NCBI GenBank assembly: GCA_950295325.1
Contig: OX485805.1
Location: 25,037,501 to 25,097,500, forward strand
Length of the DNA: 60,000 nt
Source: Polytrichum commune
Lineage: Eukaryota; Streptophyta; Polytrichopsida; Polytrichales; Polytrichaceae
Reading direction: 5' to 3'
The position numbers were made by a program, and so were the translations under genes. Shown piece after piece: positions 46,255-58,380 of the stretch (position 1 is its first letter; each line of letters starts with the position of its first letter). The notes beneath the pieces were generated by a model, which was given only the letters and a program-made list of their open reading frames with translations, did not search any database and had not been told where the DNA came from.

Positions 46255-49200
46255 ATGGAAGAAGGCAGGGATCCTGGAGTGGGAGGAGGAGGCGAAGAGG
46301 AGTTCACCGCATTGGAGCTTCCACCCCCTCCTCCGTTGCCAACCGGGGGAGATTTCCAACCAGCAGTAGCGCCCGGATTCAAAGACGAGCATCCGGGTGG
46401 CCCCAGCTCGGATGCAGGTGGTCGTGGCTATCAGGAGATCTTGCCCAAGACCGCTTACAGACTTCCAGAGCGTGACACCCAGGTTGCTCTAAGACCTGGC
46501 TTTGGACGGAACGGTCGCCCGGTGGCTCTCTACGCTAACCACTTCGCCGTCAAATTGCTTAACTCCGAAGACTTCTATCACTACAATGCAAGTTGCCCAC
46601 CTTCCCTTTTTTTCTTTTTCTTTCTTCCTTTCTTTGTTCAGCACATTCTTCACCTCTGACTCTCTTCAACCTTGTCACCCTCGTCCTGTATTGCTTCCTC
46701 TCTACGTGGAGTCGACAGATTTTATGATTGCTTGTTCATTACTAAATTTTATGTATGCATGTTACGCAAGCTTGTTGTTCTATCTCTTCTGACCCTTTCT
46801 CCCTTCCTTCTTACCTCAACACATTCTTGGCCTCTGACCCCAACCGAATCTTCTTATCTTGCATTGCTTCTTCTACTCGCAGGTTGACAGATCCTATGAA
46901 CACTTGTTCATTTACTAAATTTTGTCCATGTCAAATCTCAAGATTTCTGTCAGTACAATGTAGGTTGCCTTTCTTTCTATCCTTCTTTCTTGAACACATT
47001 CTTCACCTCTGACTCTCTTCAACCTTTGTTATCTTCCTCCTGCATCGCTTTTCTGTACTTGGGCGGTTGAGCGATTCTATGTGCACTTGTCCATTTGAAA
47101 AATATAATGCATGTTAGGTAGTTCGTTGTTCTATTTGTTGCCGTCCCTTTGTTTCCTGAACACCTCCTTCAAACGTCTGACTCCGACCTTGTTATCCTTC
47201 GGCATTGCTTACTCTACTTGGAGAGCGACAGATTTTAGGGACACTTGTTCATTTACAAAATAATTTCCGTGTTAGGAAAGCTTGTTCTCTATCTTCTGTC
47301 TCTTTCTTTGCTCAACACATACTTCACACCTCTGAAGCTCTATAACCTTTTCATCCTCCTGCATTGCTTTCTCTACTTGGACGGTGACAGAATTTTGGAA
47401 AACTTGTTCATGTACAAAATTTTGTCCATGTCAACTCCCAAGGTTTTCTGTCAGTACAGTACAGGCAGCGTTTCTTTGTTTCTTTGTATGTTTCCTTAAC
47501 ACATTTTTCAAAAGCTTGACTCTCTTTAACCTTGTTACCATCCTCCTGCATTGCTTTCTAAAATTGGAGATTGACAAATTCTATGAAACACTTGTTCATT
47601 TGCAAAATTTAGTCCATGTTAAGCAAGCCTGTTCTCTATCTTCTCTTTGAAGTTCTTATAAAAATAACTACATTGCATTTTGCAGGTGAGCATAGAACCT
47701 CCTGTCCCAAACAAGAAGATAAACCGGCAAGTCATTAGCAAGCTGCGCGAGACATTCGGCCAGCTTGAGTTTCAAGGAAAATTAGGCGCTTACGACGGCG
47801 AGAAGAGCTTGTTCACGAGTGGGAGCTTGAATTTCAACAGCAAGGAGTTCAAAGTATACCTTGAAGATCAGAGAGGCCCATCGTTCCGGCCCGGCGACAG
47901 AGTTCGGTCTGTGGATAGCCCGCCACCTGATAGCCCACCTGATATTGCAGGTACCAATTGCTTCTTTCAACATTCATCTTCCCTATTGCAGCAAATAATG
48001 ATTAGTAGTTTTTTCCTTGAATAAATCCAACCTTTCGCTTTTCTTTCTTTCCTACTTGAGGTTTTTCTTCCTGGTTTCCATGTGTCGGTGAAATTGTGGT
48101 CTTAGCACACATGCTATACAACAATCTGTTGGGGTCTTCCGGTTGCATCTGGAGATCTGTTGCAGAAACTCATCCAAGAGAATCTATATCATAATTGTTG
48201 GGAACTGATAATGAAGTTACGGGGATATTTTGTTCTGGTTCTTGAGTGCTTCCACTTTGATTGCTTTGCAAAGATTATGTAACTCGAAAAGCTTTGGATT
48301 GATTATCTCTCCTGATCCTTGATTTATGAGTTACTCGTTACCTTCCGTGTTGTACTACAAGGATATATTAGCGTTGCTCTTGTAAAACGAATATGACTTT
48401 TGGTAGGGAGTTGGTTGTTTGGCATACAACACCTTCCATGTTTGGTAACATTTTGGTTCATGCTTGGAGTTAATATATATATATTCTTCCCTCCAAAATG
48501 GAATTTTTTCCATTCAAATGTATACATGGAGGGAGTCAAACTCATTCAGGCATGCCAAGAGGTTCTAGAACAAGTGCTTCAATAAACCGGAAATTTTTGC
48601 TGTTCATTCAAGTTCAACTACTACCTCTGGGTATGCACCACAAGTGGAAGAAAATGATTGATTTTGCATGCAAAACAACCAATTGAAAATCATAGGGTAC
48701 CAACTTTAGTTGATAAAGTCCCAGTCCCATTGATTGAAAGGATAACTCTATTGTCCACAAGGCCTTGAAAGTTTGAAATGTTTGATGCCTCCAAGCAGGC
48801 GGAGGTGGAGATGGAGGGAAGAGGAGGAGGACTACATGGGGAGGCAGAGATTTTGTTGTGACAATTGTGTTCGCTGCAAGAGTAAGCATGAAGCCCCTTG
48901 CCGCTCTTCTAGAGATGAAACCTGGACCTCAAGCTCAAAAAGCTGAGGCTGCCCTCCGGGTTCTTGATGTTGTTCTCCGCGAAGTTGCCTCCTCGAGGTA
49001 TGATGATTACATTTCAATTTTCTCAACCTATAAAGATCTACATCACAAACCTCCAAAGGGTGGGTATAATGTGATTGTCCTGGAATATGTGTATCCATCT
49101 TATGTAACAATTTTATTTTTAATAGTATAATGCCACACATTAAAGGAGAATAACAAAGTATAGTAATTATCTCAACATTAACTGAAATGCATGTTGCTAT

Positions 49201-52200
49201 TTTAGCATTTGATTATTTTAATGTAATAATTTAGCCTCTGGAAAGTTGGGAATAATATCACCTTCCTGCAGGCATGTTGTACGTGGCATTAAAATCCCAA
49301 CCCTGACATATGGTTGTAATTTTGCAATGTCATCAGAAACTACCTTCTTGTGAGGGAGAATTTCTTCCACCCTGACTTGGGGCAAGTAGCTCGCCTTGGT
49401 GAAGGAGTTGATGGATGGAGAGGCTTTCACTCTAGTATCAGGCCCACAAACAAGGGTCTTTCTCTCAATTTAGGTGCTTATCCTTTAGACCTACTTTCCC
49501 TCTAGTATAAGGACACGTGAAGTTAAATTTCCTGGCCTTGGAGAAATCTTGCTGTTGTGAGCGGCAACCATGTCTATTTCTTGCAAACTGTGATCCAATT
49601 CTTGTACACTAGTGCCGACTGTTTGTCTCCCTTCCTTGAGCATGGTGGATCAACTCTTAAGCGTCTGAGAGGTCCATACATGCACAAATGACAAAACATG
49701 TATTTGAGCTACATACTTCCATTTATAGCTAATCATGTCAAAATCAACCCCATCGAAAGTCAATCCATTCTTCAAGTGCACATATTAAATCAGTTGAATA
49801 CCTTAATGTAATTGAAGACTTGGGTTCGAATACACTTCCTGGGTGCCTTTGGATGCTCTTGGATGATGTAGTAAATGAAGATCCAATACTAAATATTGTT
49901 TTAAGACTTGGTGAGGAGTGTAGAAATTGTATATATAGGCTGTACACTGAGCCCCTTGGTCCTTAAGCAGTGATTTTTTCCAATGCAGATGTTACCATGA
50001 CCTGTGTATTAGAGCCTGTTCATGTTGTGGACTTCCTTGAGAAGCACTTCAATGTGAAGAGTATTGAAGAAATTCAAGGTCGAGATTGGAGAAAGGTTTG
50101 TTTGTCCTTGCAAGAGCTCCCATCATTTCTTTAGTAATCACATATTTAATAATCTACTATTTTTGGTTCTGTGCATTTCTTTAGTCTCACCCTATCTAAG
50201 TAGAGTTCAATGCTGATATGTTATATGAAATTAAAATTTTCTTTATGCCATTTGATGTAAATATTGTCACATAAATGAGTGTGTCAATCAAAAGTTGAAG
50301 AAATTGTTCCAAACAGGCCAAGCTGGTGCTAAAGAATGTTCGAATAGAGACAACCCACATGCGGACAGCAGCAACGCACAAGATTGCAGGGTTCAGTGAT
50401 GAACCTATTTCTGCATTGAGGTGGTGACTCATCAAAGTCACTTGTATATATATGAGATGTGCAATTGTAGCTACCGGATTTCAACTTTTATTTTGAGAGC
50501 TCTATAGTATTATTTTGTGATGAAGTGTTTGTGGCTGTGTGCAAGTCTGACTTTGATTCTTACTAGTTACTTTTATTTGATTGTCTAGTTTCCCAAAGAA
50601 AGTCAAAGATGTGGACGGAAATATCATTGGCGAGGAGCAAATTTCTGTGGAGGAGCACTATCACAAGGTTTATGCACTAAGATTGAAGTATCCTCATCTT
50701 CCTGCTCTGGACGTTGGCCGCAAGAAGAAGCCGACGTACATTCCATTGGAGGTGCATCCCAAACTTCCAAGTGTGAAATGATAATGTAATATTCATATTA
50801 GTATCACACCTAGTGGTATATTACATGATAATGCTACAATGTAGTTATCATTATTACATATAAATTTCCCAGGTAGGACCTAATGTGACACATGGTATAT
50901 GCAAGTAAAATCAAAATGCAATTACCATGAAATCAAATGATAGTATATGATGGTATTTCAATATTTGATTGTTATAACATGTTAATTTTGCCAAGAGGTG
51001 TAACCTTACTAGCCTTAGCTTGGTTGAATCCTGAAACCACTACGAGCATTTTAGTTTTGTGTTATGAACAGTTGTAAGTGTTGAAATTACTGGTGTTTTT
51101 TACTGACACTTTAGTATGACAGCTCTGCAAAATCTTACCTGGTCAAAGGTATACAAAGACCTTATCCAAGGGTCAGAGACAGAAACAAATTGATGCTTGC
51201 AAGCAAACACCCCAAGATCGCAAATCGATATGTGAGAGGGTAAGTTTTGCAAGGTTCCTCTTCCTTGGTTGGAAATATCAAGCGGTCCCGATGATGAATT
51301 TGATGTATATGCATGTAAGAGCAACTCCTATGGTCACTGTCAAAATGATTCTTTCTATAATTGATATCAAACTATTTTGGGCTAATGCCAAATATCATAA
51401 ACCTTCAGTGACCACTGATTATTGAGAGGGAGAGACAACCCTCTAAAGTCCTCAGCAACTTCATGTTTCAGGGTGGGTAAAGGGTTTAGAGGGTTGCCTC
51501 TCTCAATAAATCTCTGGTGGGCTAGAGAGTTTTGGATGATATTTGGGCTTTGTAGGTGCAAGTTTGCTCCAAAAATAACCTAGGAATCTGTTTTTTGAGA
51601 GAATAATTTTACAGTGTACACACTTCCAATCTGTTGTTTGAGTGTACACGCAATCCAGTCTTGAGCACCTTACTGACTATTAGGATTTTCTTCCAGGCCA
51701 TGGAGGTGAACAGGTATGACAATGACCCACTTATTAACGAATTTGGAATGAAGTTCAATCCGGAGCTCACAAAAGTTAATGGACGAGTCCTTGATCCTCC
51801 TCAGGTAAGATATCGAGCTTCAAACCACTGCTCTCCATTCAATTTGTGCAAACTCCCTCTTAAAGCAAGGGTAACAAACACTTCTTTTTTTGGTTGGTGC
51901 AGCTTGAGTTTGGGAGAGGAAGAACAGAAATGCCCCGGGATGGACGCTGGAATTTTAATGGAAAGGTATTGAGTACTGCACCGAGTACTCATCTGGTGGT
52001 TTAATTGAGCTCCATTTTGCATGCAAACCTTTTTATTGGTTATATAGTTTCACATCAATATTTATTGTTTTTTTCTGCCAAATGATTTACATGGAGCTGC
52101 AGAAATTCAACTCTCAATTCCAACCTTATGAATTCATTCGTTGGTTAATATCCACAAGTTTGTTCCAAGGAAATTGTCTGTTCTAATTTGATGTCTTTCA

Positions 52201-55200
52201 TTTCTAGACAATAATTAAATATTTTATTTTGTGTAATCTAACAAGGGTTGTGTTGGGGGATGGAACCAGACCATGCAGAGCGGCTGTACAATTGAAAATT
52301 GGGCAGTTGCTGTATTTGATGACAGATGTCGTGATGCCGACAATGTGGCCCGCCAGTTGGTGCAGTGTTGCAACAATTCTGGAATGGTATACTAATACTA
52401 AAGCTTTTCTTCAAAAAGTTAAATTGCTAAATGCTTTCAGTCTTTTTTAATACTTTCAGGTCTAAGACTGACTGATGTACTTTAATTCGTTTTTATGTAA
52501 GGAGGATGAAGTAGGTGGATCTAATTTGGTAATTAGACACCTATCTTTTATGTGGTGTGTGGTTAGGGGTAAATCTAAGAATGAACACCAAAAAGACATG
52601 TGTGAAAGAGATTGGACTACGTGCTCAAAATTTGTTAATCTTTCTAGAAATGGCTGCAAACGCAGCATATGCATAACTGGGGAGATGCGTATGATCATTT
52701 CATAAGAGATAATGAAAAGGACATTCATATGAGCTCCGAAAATCATGAGGGAAATGGCGATGGCCTCTGTTTGGAATTGTTAATCATCTAGCATTAATCA
52801 TGCGTTTCAAATCATAGGAGAAGTGGGTGCAGAGATAATAGTGTTATTAAGGCCGTCCACCTCAGCACAGTACTTGGAACACAGTAAACATCAAACTGTG
52901 ATAATCAACAGTCCTTGTCACAGGTTAACAATCTTCACAGTTAGCCTTTTTGTCTCCTAAAGCAAATGTGTGATTTGTGTGAACCTGTTTTTTTTTTAAT
53001 GACTTAATTGGAACATTGCGTGGATTTGTTTCAGGAAATGTCTCCACCAGCAGGAATAGAGAAAGAGCCACACATGGCTGCAAATGCAACATCTGAAATA
53101 CGGGTGCAGAATATGCTCACTGCTCTAAGGCGATATAAGCCGACATTCATTCTTGTTATTCTACCAATGGATGCAAAGAAAGATGAAATTTATGGTATGG
53201 AGTCACTTGCACCTCTTTCTTGTTTATGGTTGATAATAAAACCATTCACAAGTGTGTGAGAATTGGAATTCTGAAAGCAGGCTACATATGTGGTTTAATT
53301 TCCTTTCATGAGTACCTAATAGTTAAATAAACTACAAGTTACGTTGTGTGGGTATGTATGTGTGGTGCAGTGCAATTCAAGAAGAAATGTGAGCAAATGA
53401 TTGGTGTAGTCTCACAATGTATGGTGAAACCTCGTAATCTCAACATCCAGTACCTTGCAAATCTTGCACTCAAAATCAATCTGAAGGTATGTACTATCAA
53501 TATAGCTTCTGAATTGTTTTTTGTGTCGGGAAGTGGTACTGTATGGTGCTAATATATAGTTGAGACATAATATGATCATTTCTGGAAAGAAAATTGACAC
53601 TAATACTAGTTGAGACCCAATTTAATCCTATGTGGACATTACTTTTTATCACTCAACATGTTGAACTAGACATCACTCCACTGTATTAACCCAGTATACA
53701 ATGTTTTGTTTCATCAATGTTGTGACTCACAGATGGGAGGTTACAATTCACCATTGAGTGAGCAGATGTCAAAATTTTTGGGTGGGCCGACAATTATATT
53801 TGGTATGGATGTGTCTCATGGGTCCCCTGGGGATGCAGACTCTCCCTCTGTTGCAGCTGTAAGTGAAGCAAAACTGTTTCATGTCCTCTTTAAAGACGTT
53901 CCAAGCTATCTCATCATGACATGTGGTATTTCATTTTTTTTACAAAAATGCTTAATTCATGACTAAACTGCCCTGCATGTTGGGGTAGGGTCTTTTCTAG
54001 TTGCAATCGCAATCCTCTTTACCACGTAAGCAGCTTTCACAAGTGTGTCCTAATCTCTGTTACAATCCTCAGGGGAACACTGGATTGTGAGTAATTGTTG
54101 TGATATCTTGAAGTGCAGGTTCCAGGTTTTGAAAGATTTTTATAGTGGATTTCATGATAACGTCACTTAATTTTGACCCTTACCCAGAAGCGACTCCTAT
54201 AGATTCTTCCTCATAACGATCATAGTTTGAACACAAGAGCCTAGGGTCTCATTTTGACACACCTACAGTTGATAGTTTTGAAATACATAGATCTTGTGGT
54301 ATTGAAGATCTACATGCTAGGATGTGCTAGTATCCTCTTTAATTACCTACAAAATTGAATGTAATCTTATATTAGTGTATATGCTCATATGCTTAAAAAG
54401 AATGATAGTATTATGGGTGTAGTAATGATGATATGTGTTGTGTTTTTGAAGGTGGTGGCAACCAAGGGCTGGCCAAAAGTATCGGGCATGTTTTCCTCAC
54501 AAGCTAGAACGCAAGCTGCCAAGCTGGAGATGATAGAAGGTTTGTGTGACGAAAACGGGGATGGCATGGTAAAGTAAGTGGATACTGAAGCTCAGAGTTG
54601 GAACTTATTGTAAGTGCTTTCCAATACCAATTACTGTGTTTCAACAGAGAAGTGGACATTTCAACACTTCCTGTAATTTTTGTGCAGGGATGCGATCATG
54701 GAGTTTTATCATTCTTGTCACAAATCTATTCCCACAGAGTTACGGAAGCCTTCGCAAATTATTATTTACAGGTGAGAATACAAATCTGAATAGTGTTCAT
54801 GATAATTTTAATGATAGAGAACTCTGTCCTACTCAACTGAGTTGATTTCCTACTCTGCAGGGATGGAGTTAGCGAAGGCCAATTCAAGCAGTGCCTTGAT
54901 CTTGAGTTAAATGCTTTCAAGACGGTAAGTGAAATTTAAACTCTTAAGTGGCCAACATTATTTATGGGCTTTTCATGCTCAAAAACGTGTACTTGAACAA
55001 CATACTTCTATTTTATTCTTAATTGTGTAAAAACGACTGTATCTAAATGAATCTCATTCTTCATGTGCACTTTTTGAATCAGTTGAATACTTTATGTTCC
55101 TGAAGATGTAGGTTCAAATACCCAACCTGGGTGCCCTAATATTTTGATCATCAATGTCACAGGAGTAAATTCTTATTTTCTCGATATCAGATACTGTACT

Positions 55201-57381
55201 AAATAAACCTTCAAACCTATCAAAATAATGACATTATTTGAAGACTTGTGGGATATGTAGAAATTGTGTATATAGGTTGTAAATTGGGTGCTTCTGGCCC
55301 TTTGTTTCAAGGGTCAAGGTGTCATAACATGGCACCTAACTTGTATTGTTTTCAATGCAGGCATGTGAGAAACTACCTGGGAACTACAACCCGAAAATCA
55401 CTTTTATAATCGCCCAGAAACGTCACAATACCCGATTCTTTCCGGCCCGCCAAGGTCAAGGTGAATGTATGCGCAACGGAAATGTTATACCAGGTAGAAC
55501 ATTTATCTATCTAACTTTTCTTGGTTTTGAGTTTGGTCCATTACTTTCAGACAGCTTCTTGAGGGAAGGTCTAACAACGTGCAAAATTCCATTGCAGGAA
55601 CGGTAGTGGACAAGGATGTGTGCCATCCATTCAATTATGACTTCTTTCTTTGCGCCCATGCCGGCCTTATTGTACACTCTCTAATCCTTGCCATGGATCT
55701 TTTTGTCCAGAGTTGGTCCCCTGTGATTTCCTATTGGTTGTTTTGCATTCAAATCCAATAATTTCTTCCACTTGTGATGCATGCTTGGAGGTAGTGTTTA
55801 AAATTTAATGAAGAGAAACCTACTTTGGTACATTGAATGCCGAACTCATTTTAGCACCTCTTGGAATGCTAAACGAGTTGGACTCTCAATTAGCCAACAT
55901 AGAATGTTCTTTGTACAAACCTTCAAACTATCTCTGTGCATGCACCAAAAACCTATTAAACTTGGGAAGTTGTTTTCTGCAAAACAACCAACTCAACCAA
56001 AAGTCCCATTGAAATAAAGGATAACTCTATTAACTCTGGACTGGTATTTTTACATATTGATGACATACTTTCCCTTCTGTAGTCTGCAAGAACATGTTAC
56101 TCACTGAAACCTGAAATAACCGGGTTCCTTGAGTTTTGAGCTGAAAAACTGGAATCTTGCAGGGAACTACAAGGCCGACTCATTATCATGTTCTGCACAA
56201 TGAAAATAGATTTACACCCGATGAGCTACAGCAACTGACCAACAACCTTTGCTACACGTAACTGTTCAATCCTCCTTTTGGCAGAATGATATCCCCCTTT
56301 GAATCTATTCTAAAAGCATAACGATGTGCAATAATTGTGTCTTTTTTATTTTTGGCATTTTCTGCTCTTTAATAACCTGATATGTATGAGTGGGTGTAGG
56401 TTTGCGCGGTGCTCGACTGCTATTGGCATTGGTAAGTGTTCTAATCATTTTTCCTAAAAAGACAACTCTGATTGGCTGGCAGATTTTATCTTTCGTACCT
56501 TTGAGAAGAAATAAATATGTGGTAATCACATAAAATCAAAGCATTTTAAAGTAGTGTACCTATTGGGTACTATCCCAAGATAAGCATCTTGCAGAGACCT
56601 ATTTTGAAGAAAAAGTGACTCCAATAGATTCTTGCCTAAAGTGGATGTGGGTTGGACATGAGAGCCTACGGTCAGCTTTGGACACACCTGTAATGAGCAC
56701 TTTGATATTTCATAGTTTGTTTATGTGGTGTCTAAAAATTACATGCTTTGAAGATGTGTTGAGATTCACTTTAAAATACTAAGAAGACTCGAATTGACAA
56801 TGAGTAGTGTGGGATTGGAATAGCATCCCATTGAGGGCCCGGTCGCATATGTCTTTACCCTACACTTGTAAGGGCCGTGACCACTCTTTTTTTTACTTTC
56901 AAGTTTCCATTGTATGGCCTGAGTTTCGGATGAGTTTTAAGGGCCCTCATAGTTTCATGGTCAGCCCTTGGCCCAGTGTTGTAGATGTCAGATGGGTGGT
57001 AATGCTCAAGGAAGTAATATTCTATTTAGAGAGATTACTTTGTACTGGAGCTACAATGATTCAGATACCGACGACTTTTTCAAGTCTAGTACAGTATTCT
57101 ACTTTCTGAACAAATTAATGATTTCAAATATTATGAAATGTTTAATGATTATATGATAGCTGCACTCTGACTGAGATTGGAATTGTGTCAAATTTGCAGC
57201 GGCACCTGCTGCATATGCGCATTTGGTAGCAACAAGGTTCCGGAAATTTGTAGATTCTGACATGGGATCGGATACCAACTCGTCACTTGGGAGCTCCAGG
57301 GCTGGATCAAAGCCTGCAAAAGAGTTTGGCAAATGTAGAATCTCCAAAGACATGAACAAATTCCCCATGTATTTTTGTTAG
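46255..57381 (+). CDS. AGO4-like: Argonaute, AGO4/6/9 clade
   Basis: Binds small RNAs; this clade normally guides RNA-directed DNA methylation in the nucleus. Exons: 46255-46587, 47686-47950, 48799-48997, 49337-49473, 49989-50095, 50317-50420, 50589-50751, 51123-51239, 51697-51804, 51903-51965, 52279-52386, 53035-53194, 53371-53486, 53733-53858, 54452-54573, 54688-54771, 54861-54924, 55361-55493, 55598-55671, 56163-56257, 56400-56431, 57200-57381; 963 aa, phases closing. The N-terminus is Gly/Pro-rich. N domain from ~75, PAZ ~310-430 ending [14 protein letters not shown], then PIWI. The catalytic tetrad appears intact: Asp686 ([10 protein letters not shown]), Glu728 (KLEMIEG), Asp772 ([10 protein letters not shown]), His857 (CAHAGLI). 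[10 protein letters not shown] is the AGO4-clade signature, and the end PMYFC is typical. Intron 1 uses a GC donor (AAT|GCAAGT). Eight repeat elements lie in its introns. Exact orthology within the clade is not resolved. Confidence 0.96.
46575..47650 (+). repeat. Tandem copies of exon-1 end within AGO intron 1
   Basis: A ~170-190 bp unit (CACATTCTTCACCTCTGACT, CTTCAACCTTGTTA, CTCCTGCATTGCTT, TCTACTTGGA, TGACAGATT, CACTTGTTCATTTAC, AAATTTTGTCCATG, AAGCTTGTTCTCTATCT) recurs about six times, starting near 46638, 46820, 46993, 47159, 47315 and 47500. Two longer copies also include the last bases of exon 1: TTCTATCACTACAATGCAAG at the true junction, TTCTGTCAGTACAATGTAGG near 46947, and TTCTGTCAGTACAGTACAGG near 47442. 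Confidence 0.8.
48398..48755 (+). mobile_element. Foldback intronic element, copy 2 (AGO intron 2)
   Basis: It runs from TAGGGAGTTGGTTGTTTGGC to GATAACTCTATTG. TGCAAAACAACCAATTGA near the right mirrors the left arm. An (AT)n expansion lies at about 48474-48482. It ends about 45 bases before AGO exon 3. Confidence 0.7.
49690..49965 (+). repeat. TTCAAGTGCAC repeat family, copy 2 (AGO intron 4)
   Basis: It shares TAGCTAATCATGTCAAA, ATTCTTCAAGTGCAC, AATCAGTTGAATACCTT, GGTTCGAATACACTTCCTGG, GTGCC, and the right-end GTAGAAATTGTATATATAGG with 55000-55320. GGTTCGAATAC resembles a tRNA B box, so a tRNA-derived SINE origin is possible, but no convincing A box is seen. Confidence 0.65.
51319..51612. 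mobile_element. GAGCA-ended MITE relative (AGO intron 8)
   Basis: The left end AAGAGCAACTCCTATGGTCA, then CTGTCAAAATGATTCTTTCT, is inverted at the right as GAGAGAATAATTTTACAGTG. The interior halves also mirror each other: AGGGTTGCCTCTCTCAATAA against ATTGAGAGGGAGAGACAACC. It is related to 11880-12257 by its ends. Confidence 0.7.
52485..52850 (-). mobile_element. AAGGTAGAT-family element (AGO intron 11)
   Basis: On the minus strand it carries ATAGGTGTCTAATTACC, ACCACACACCACATAAAAGA, CTTTTTGGTGTTCATTCTTA, CGTAGTCCAATCTCTTTCAC and the left-part CTTCTCCTATGATTTGAAAC block, in the family order. It parallels the 2296-2700 copy in extent. Confidence 0.75.
54105..54320 (+). repeat. Repeat pair, copy 1 (AGO intron 14)
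   Basis: It shares GCGACTCCTATAGATTCTT, AACACAAGAGCCTAGGGTC, TTTGACACACCTACAG and GAAGATCTACATGCTAGGAT with 56550-56790 in intron 21 of the same gene. No terminal inverted repeats were found; it may be an intragenic duplication. Confidence 0.6.
55000..55320 (+). repeat. TTCAAGTGCAC repeat family, copy 3 (AGO intron 17)
   Basis: It has ATTCTTCATGTGCACTTTTT, AATCAGTTGAATACTTT, AGGTTCAAATACCCAACCTG, GGTGCCC, GATCATCAATGTCACAGGAG and GTAGAAATTGTGTATATAGG. This is the longest copy. Confidence 0.65.
55724..56040 (+). mobile_element. Foldback intronic element, copy 3 (AGO intron 19)
   Basis: It runs from TTTCCTATTGGTTGTTTTGC to GGATAACTCTATTAAC. The arms GATGCATGCTTGGAGG and CTGTGCATGCACC, and GTTGTTTTGCATTCAA and CTGCAAAACAACCAAC, are inverted. 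The interior ACTCATTTTAGCACCTCTT is shared with the amylase intron copy. Confidence 0.75.
56550..56790 (+). repeat. Repeat pair, copy 2 (AGO intron 21)
   Basis: It has GTGACTCCAATAGATTCTT, ACATGAGAGCCTACGGTC, TTTGGACACACCTGTA and ATTACATGCTTTGAAGATGT, corresponding block by block to 54105-54320. Confidence 0.6.
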
Positions 57382-57769
57382 GTATAGGTAGACCTGCTTC
57401 ACTACAAAACAAGTGGAAATATCCACTACTGTCTTTTCAGTGAAGTTAACTACGCATACTGTGCTTCACACTAGGGAAATCATTCAAGCTTCTCAATGGG
57501 ATCAATTTTTCTGTTCCCTGGATCTGTCAGGGTTCAAATGTGAGACCCAGTTTTGATGAAATGTACAGATAACAAAAATGTAGGTACACTCTGAGTTGAG
57601 GGGGCTTTCATTTCATATGTATATATAAATATATAATTACATCTCTGTTGAATCTTGATATACTTCATGTGCATGGAATAGGTGGCCACAATTACATGTG
57701 CACTGGAAATGAAGATGACCGTTCAACATTGGGGGGTTTAGATGAAAATGAACCTCACGAGGGTTCAAA

Positions 57770-57900
57770 TGTGCAGGTTGATTCTTAAAGTAAGGTAGAT
57801 GGATCTCAAATGATTACATTTTTTAACTTCTCTACTTATAAAATTTGAAGCACGCAATTCATACGACATGGTTAGCAAATTAAAATTGTGATCCTATTGA
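57770..57900 (+). repeat. AAGGTAGAT-family left fragment
   Basis: AAGTAAGGTAGATGGATCTC, then AAATGATTACATTTTTTAAC, and GCAATTCATACGACATGGTT, then AGCAAATTAAAATTG, match the left 120 bp of the reference copy that follows at 58381-58757. It lies downstream of the Argonaute stop. Confidence 0.65.
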
Positions 57901-58380
57901 CACTTATCACCTGCCTCGAATTATATTAACAAGAATATATGTATCATACGCATTTTGCTTATCGAAATGAACGGAGATAAGCTCGTAAAAAGTTATTATT
58001 TATGTTTTCCTATGTTCTAAACCTGTCAACTCATAGTGTTCATTAAAATATCATTAAAACAATTAAACCAACTCGAAAATGAAGCAACCTCATATCCAGG
58101 GCTAGGCCCCGCAGGGCAGGGCTTTACTGACAGTTTTAGTTTGAAAATGGAATCCCAATCAAAATCCCAAACAGTTGATTATTTTCTCAGTGGAAGTGAA
58201 AATATATACTGGATTTTGGACCTTGAAGATGAAGTGCACTCAATATGGGTTATAAGGACAAGTGGCCTTCAAGAATGCAAGGTTAATTTTAGTTTTCAAA
58301 GTCAGGCGGAGCGGGCAAGGGCATGGGCTTCATCTGGGTAGTGAAGGACACTTTTGAAGGGTTTGCATGTTTATGTACTT

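Noticed and set aside
49820-49840. Possible tRNA from GGTTCGAATAC
   Set aside because: No acceptor stem, anticodon arm or A box can be folded around it; it is part of a dispersed repeat.
58036-58341. 101-residue open frame downstream of Argonaute
   Set aside because: No family match, no start context or partner exons; it lies between repeat fragments and probably in transcribed 3' sequence or none.
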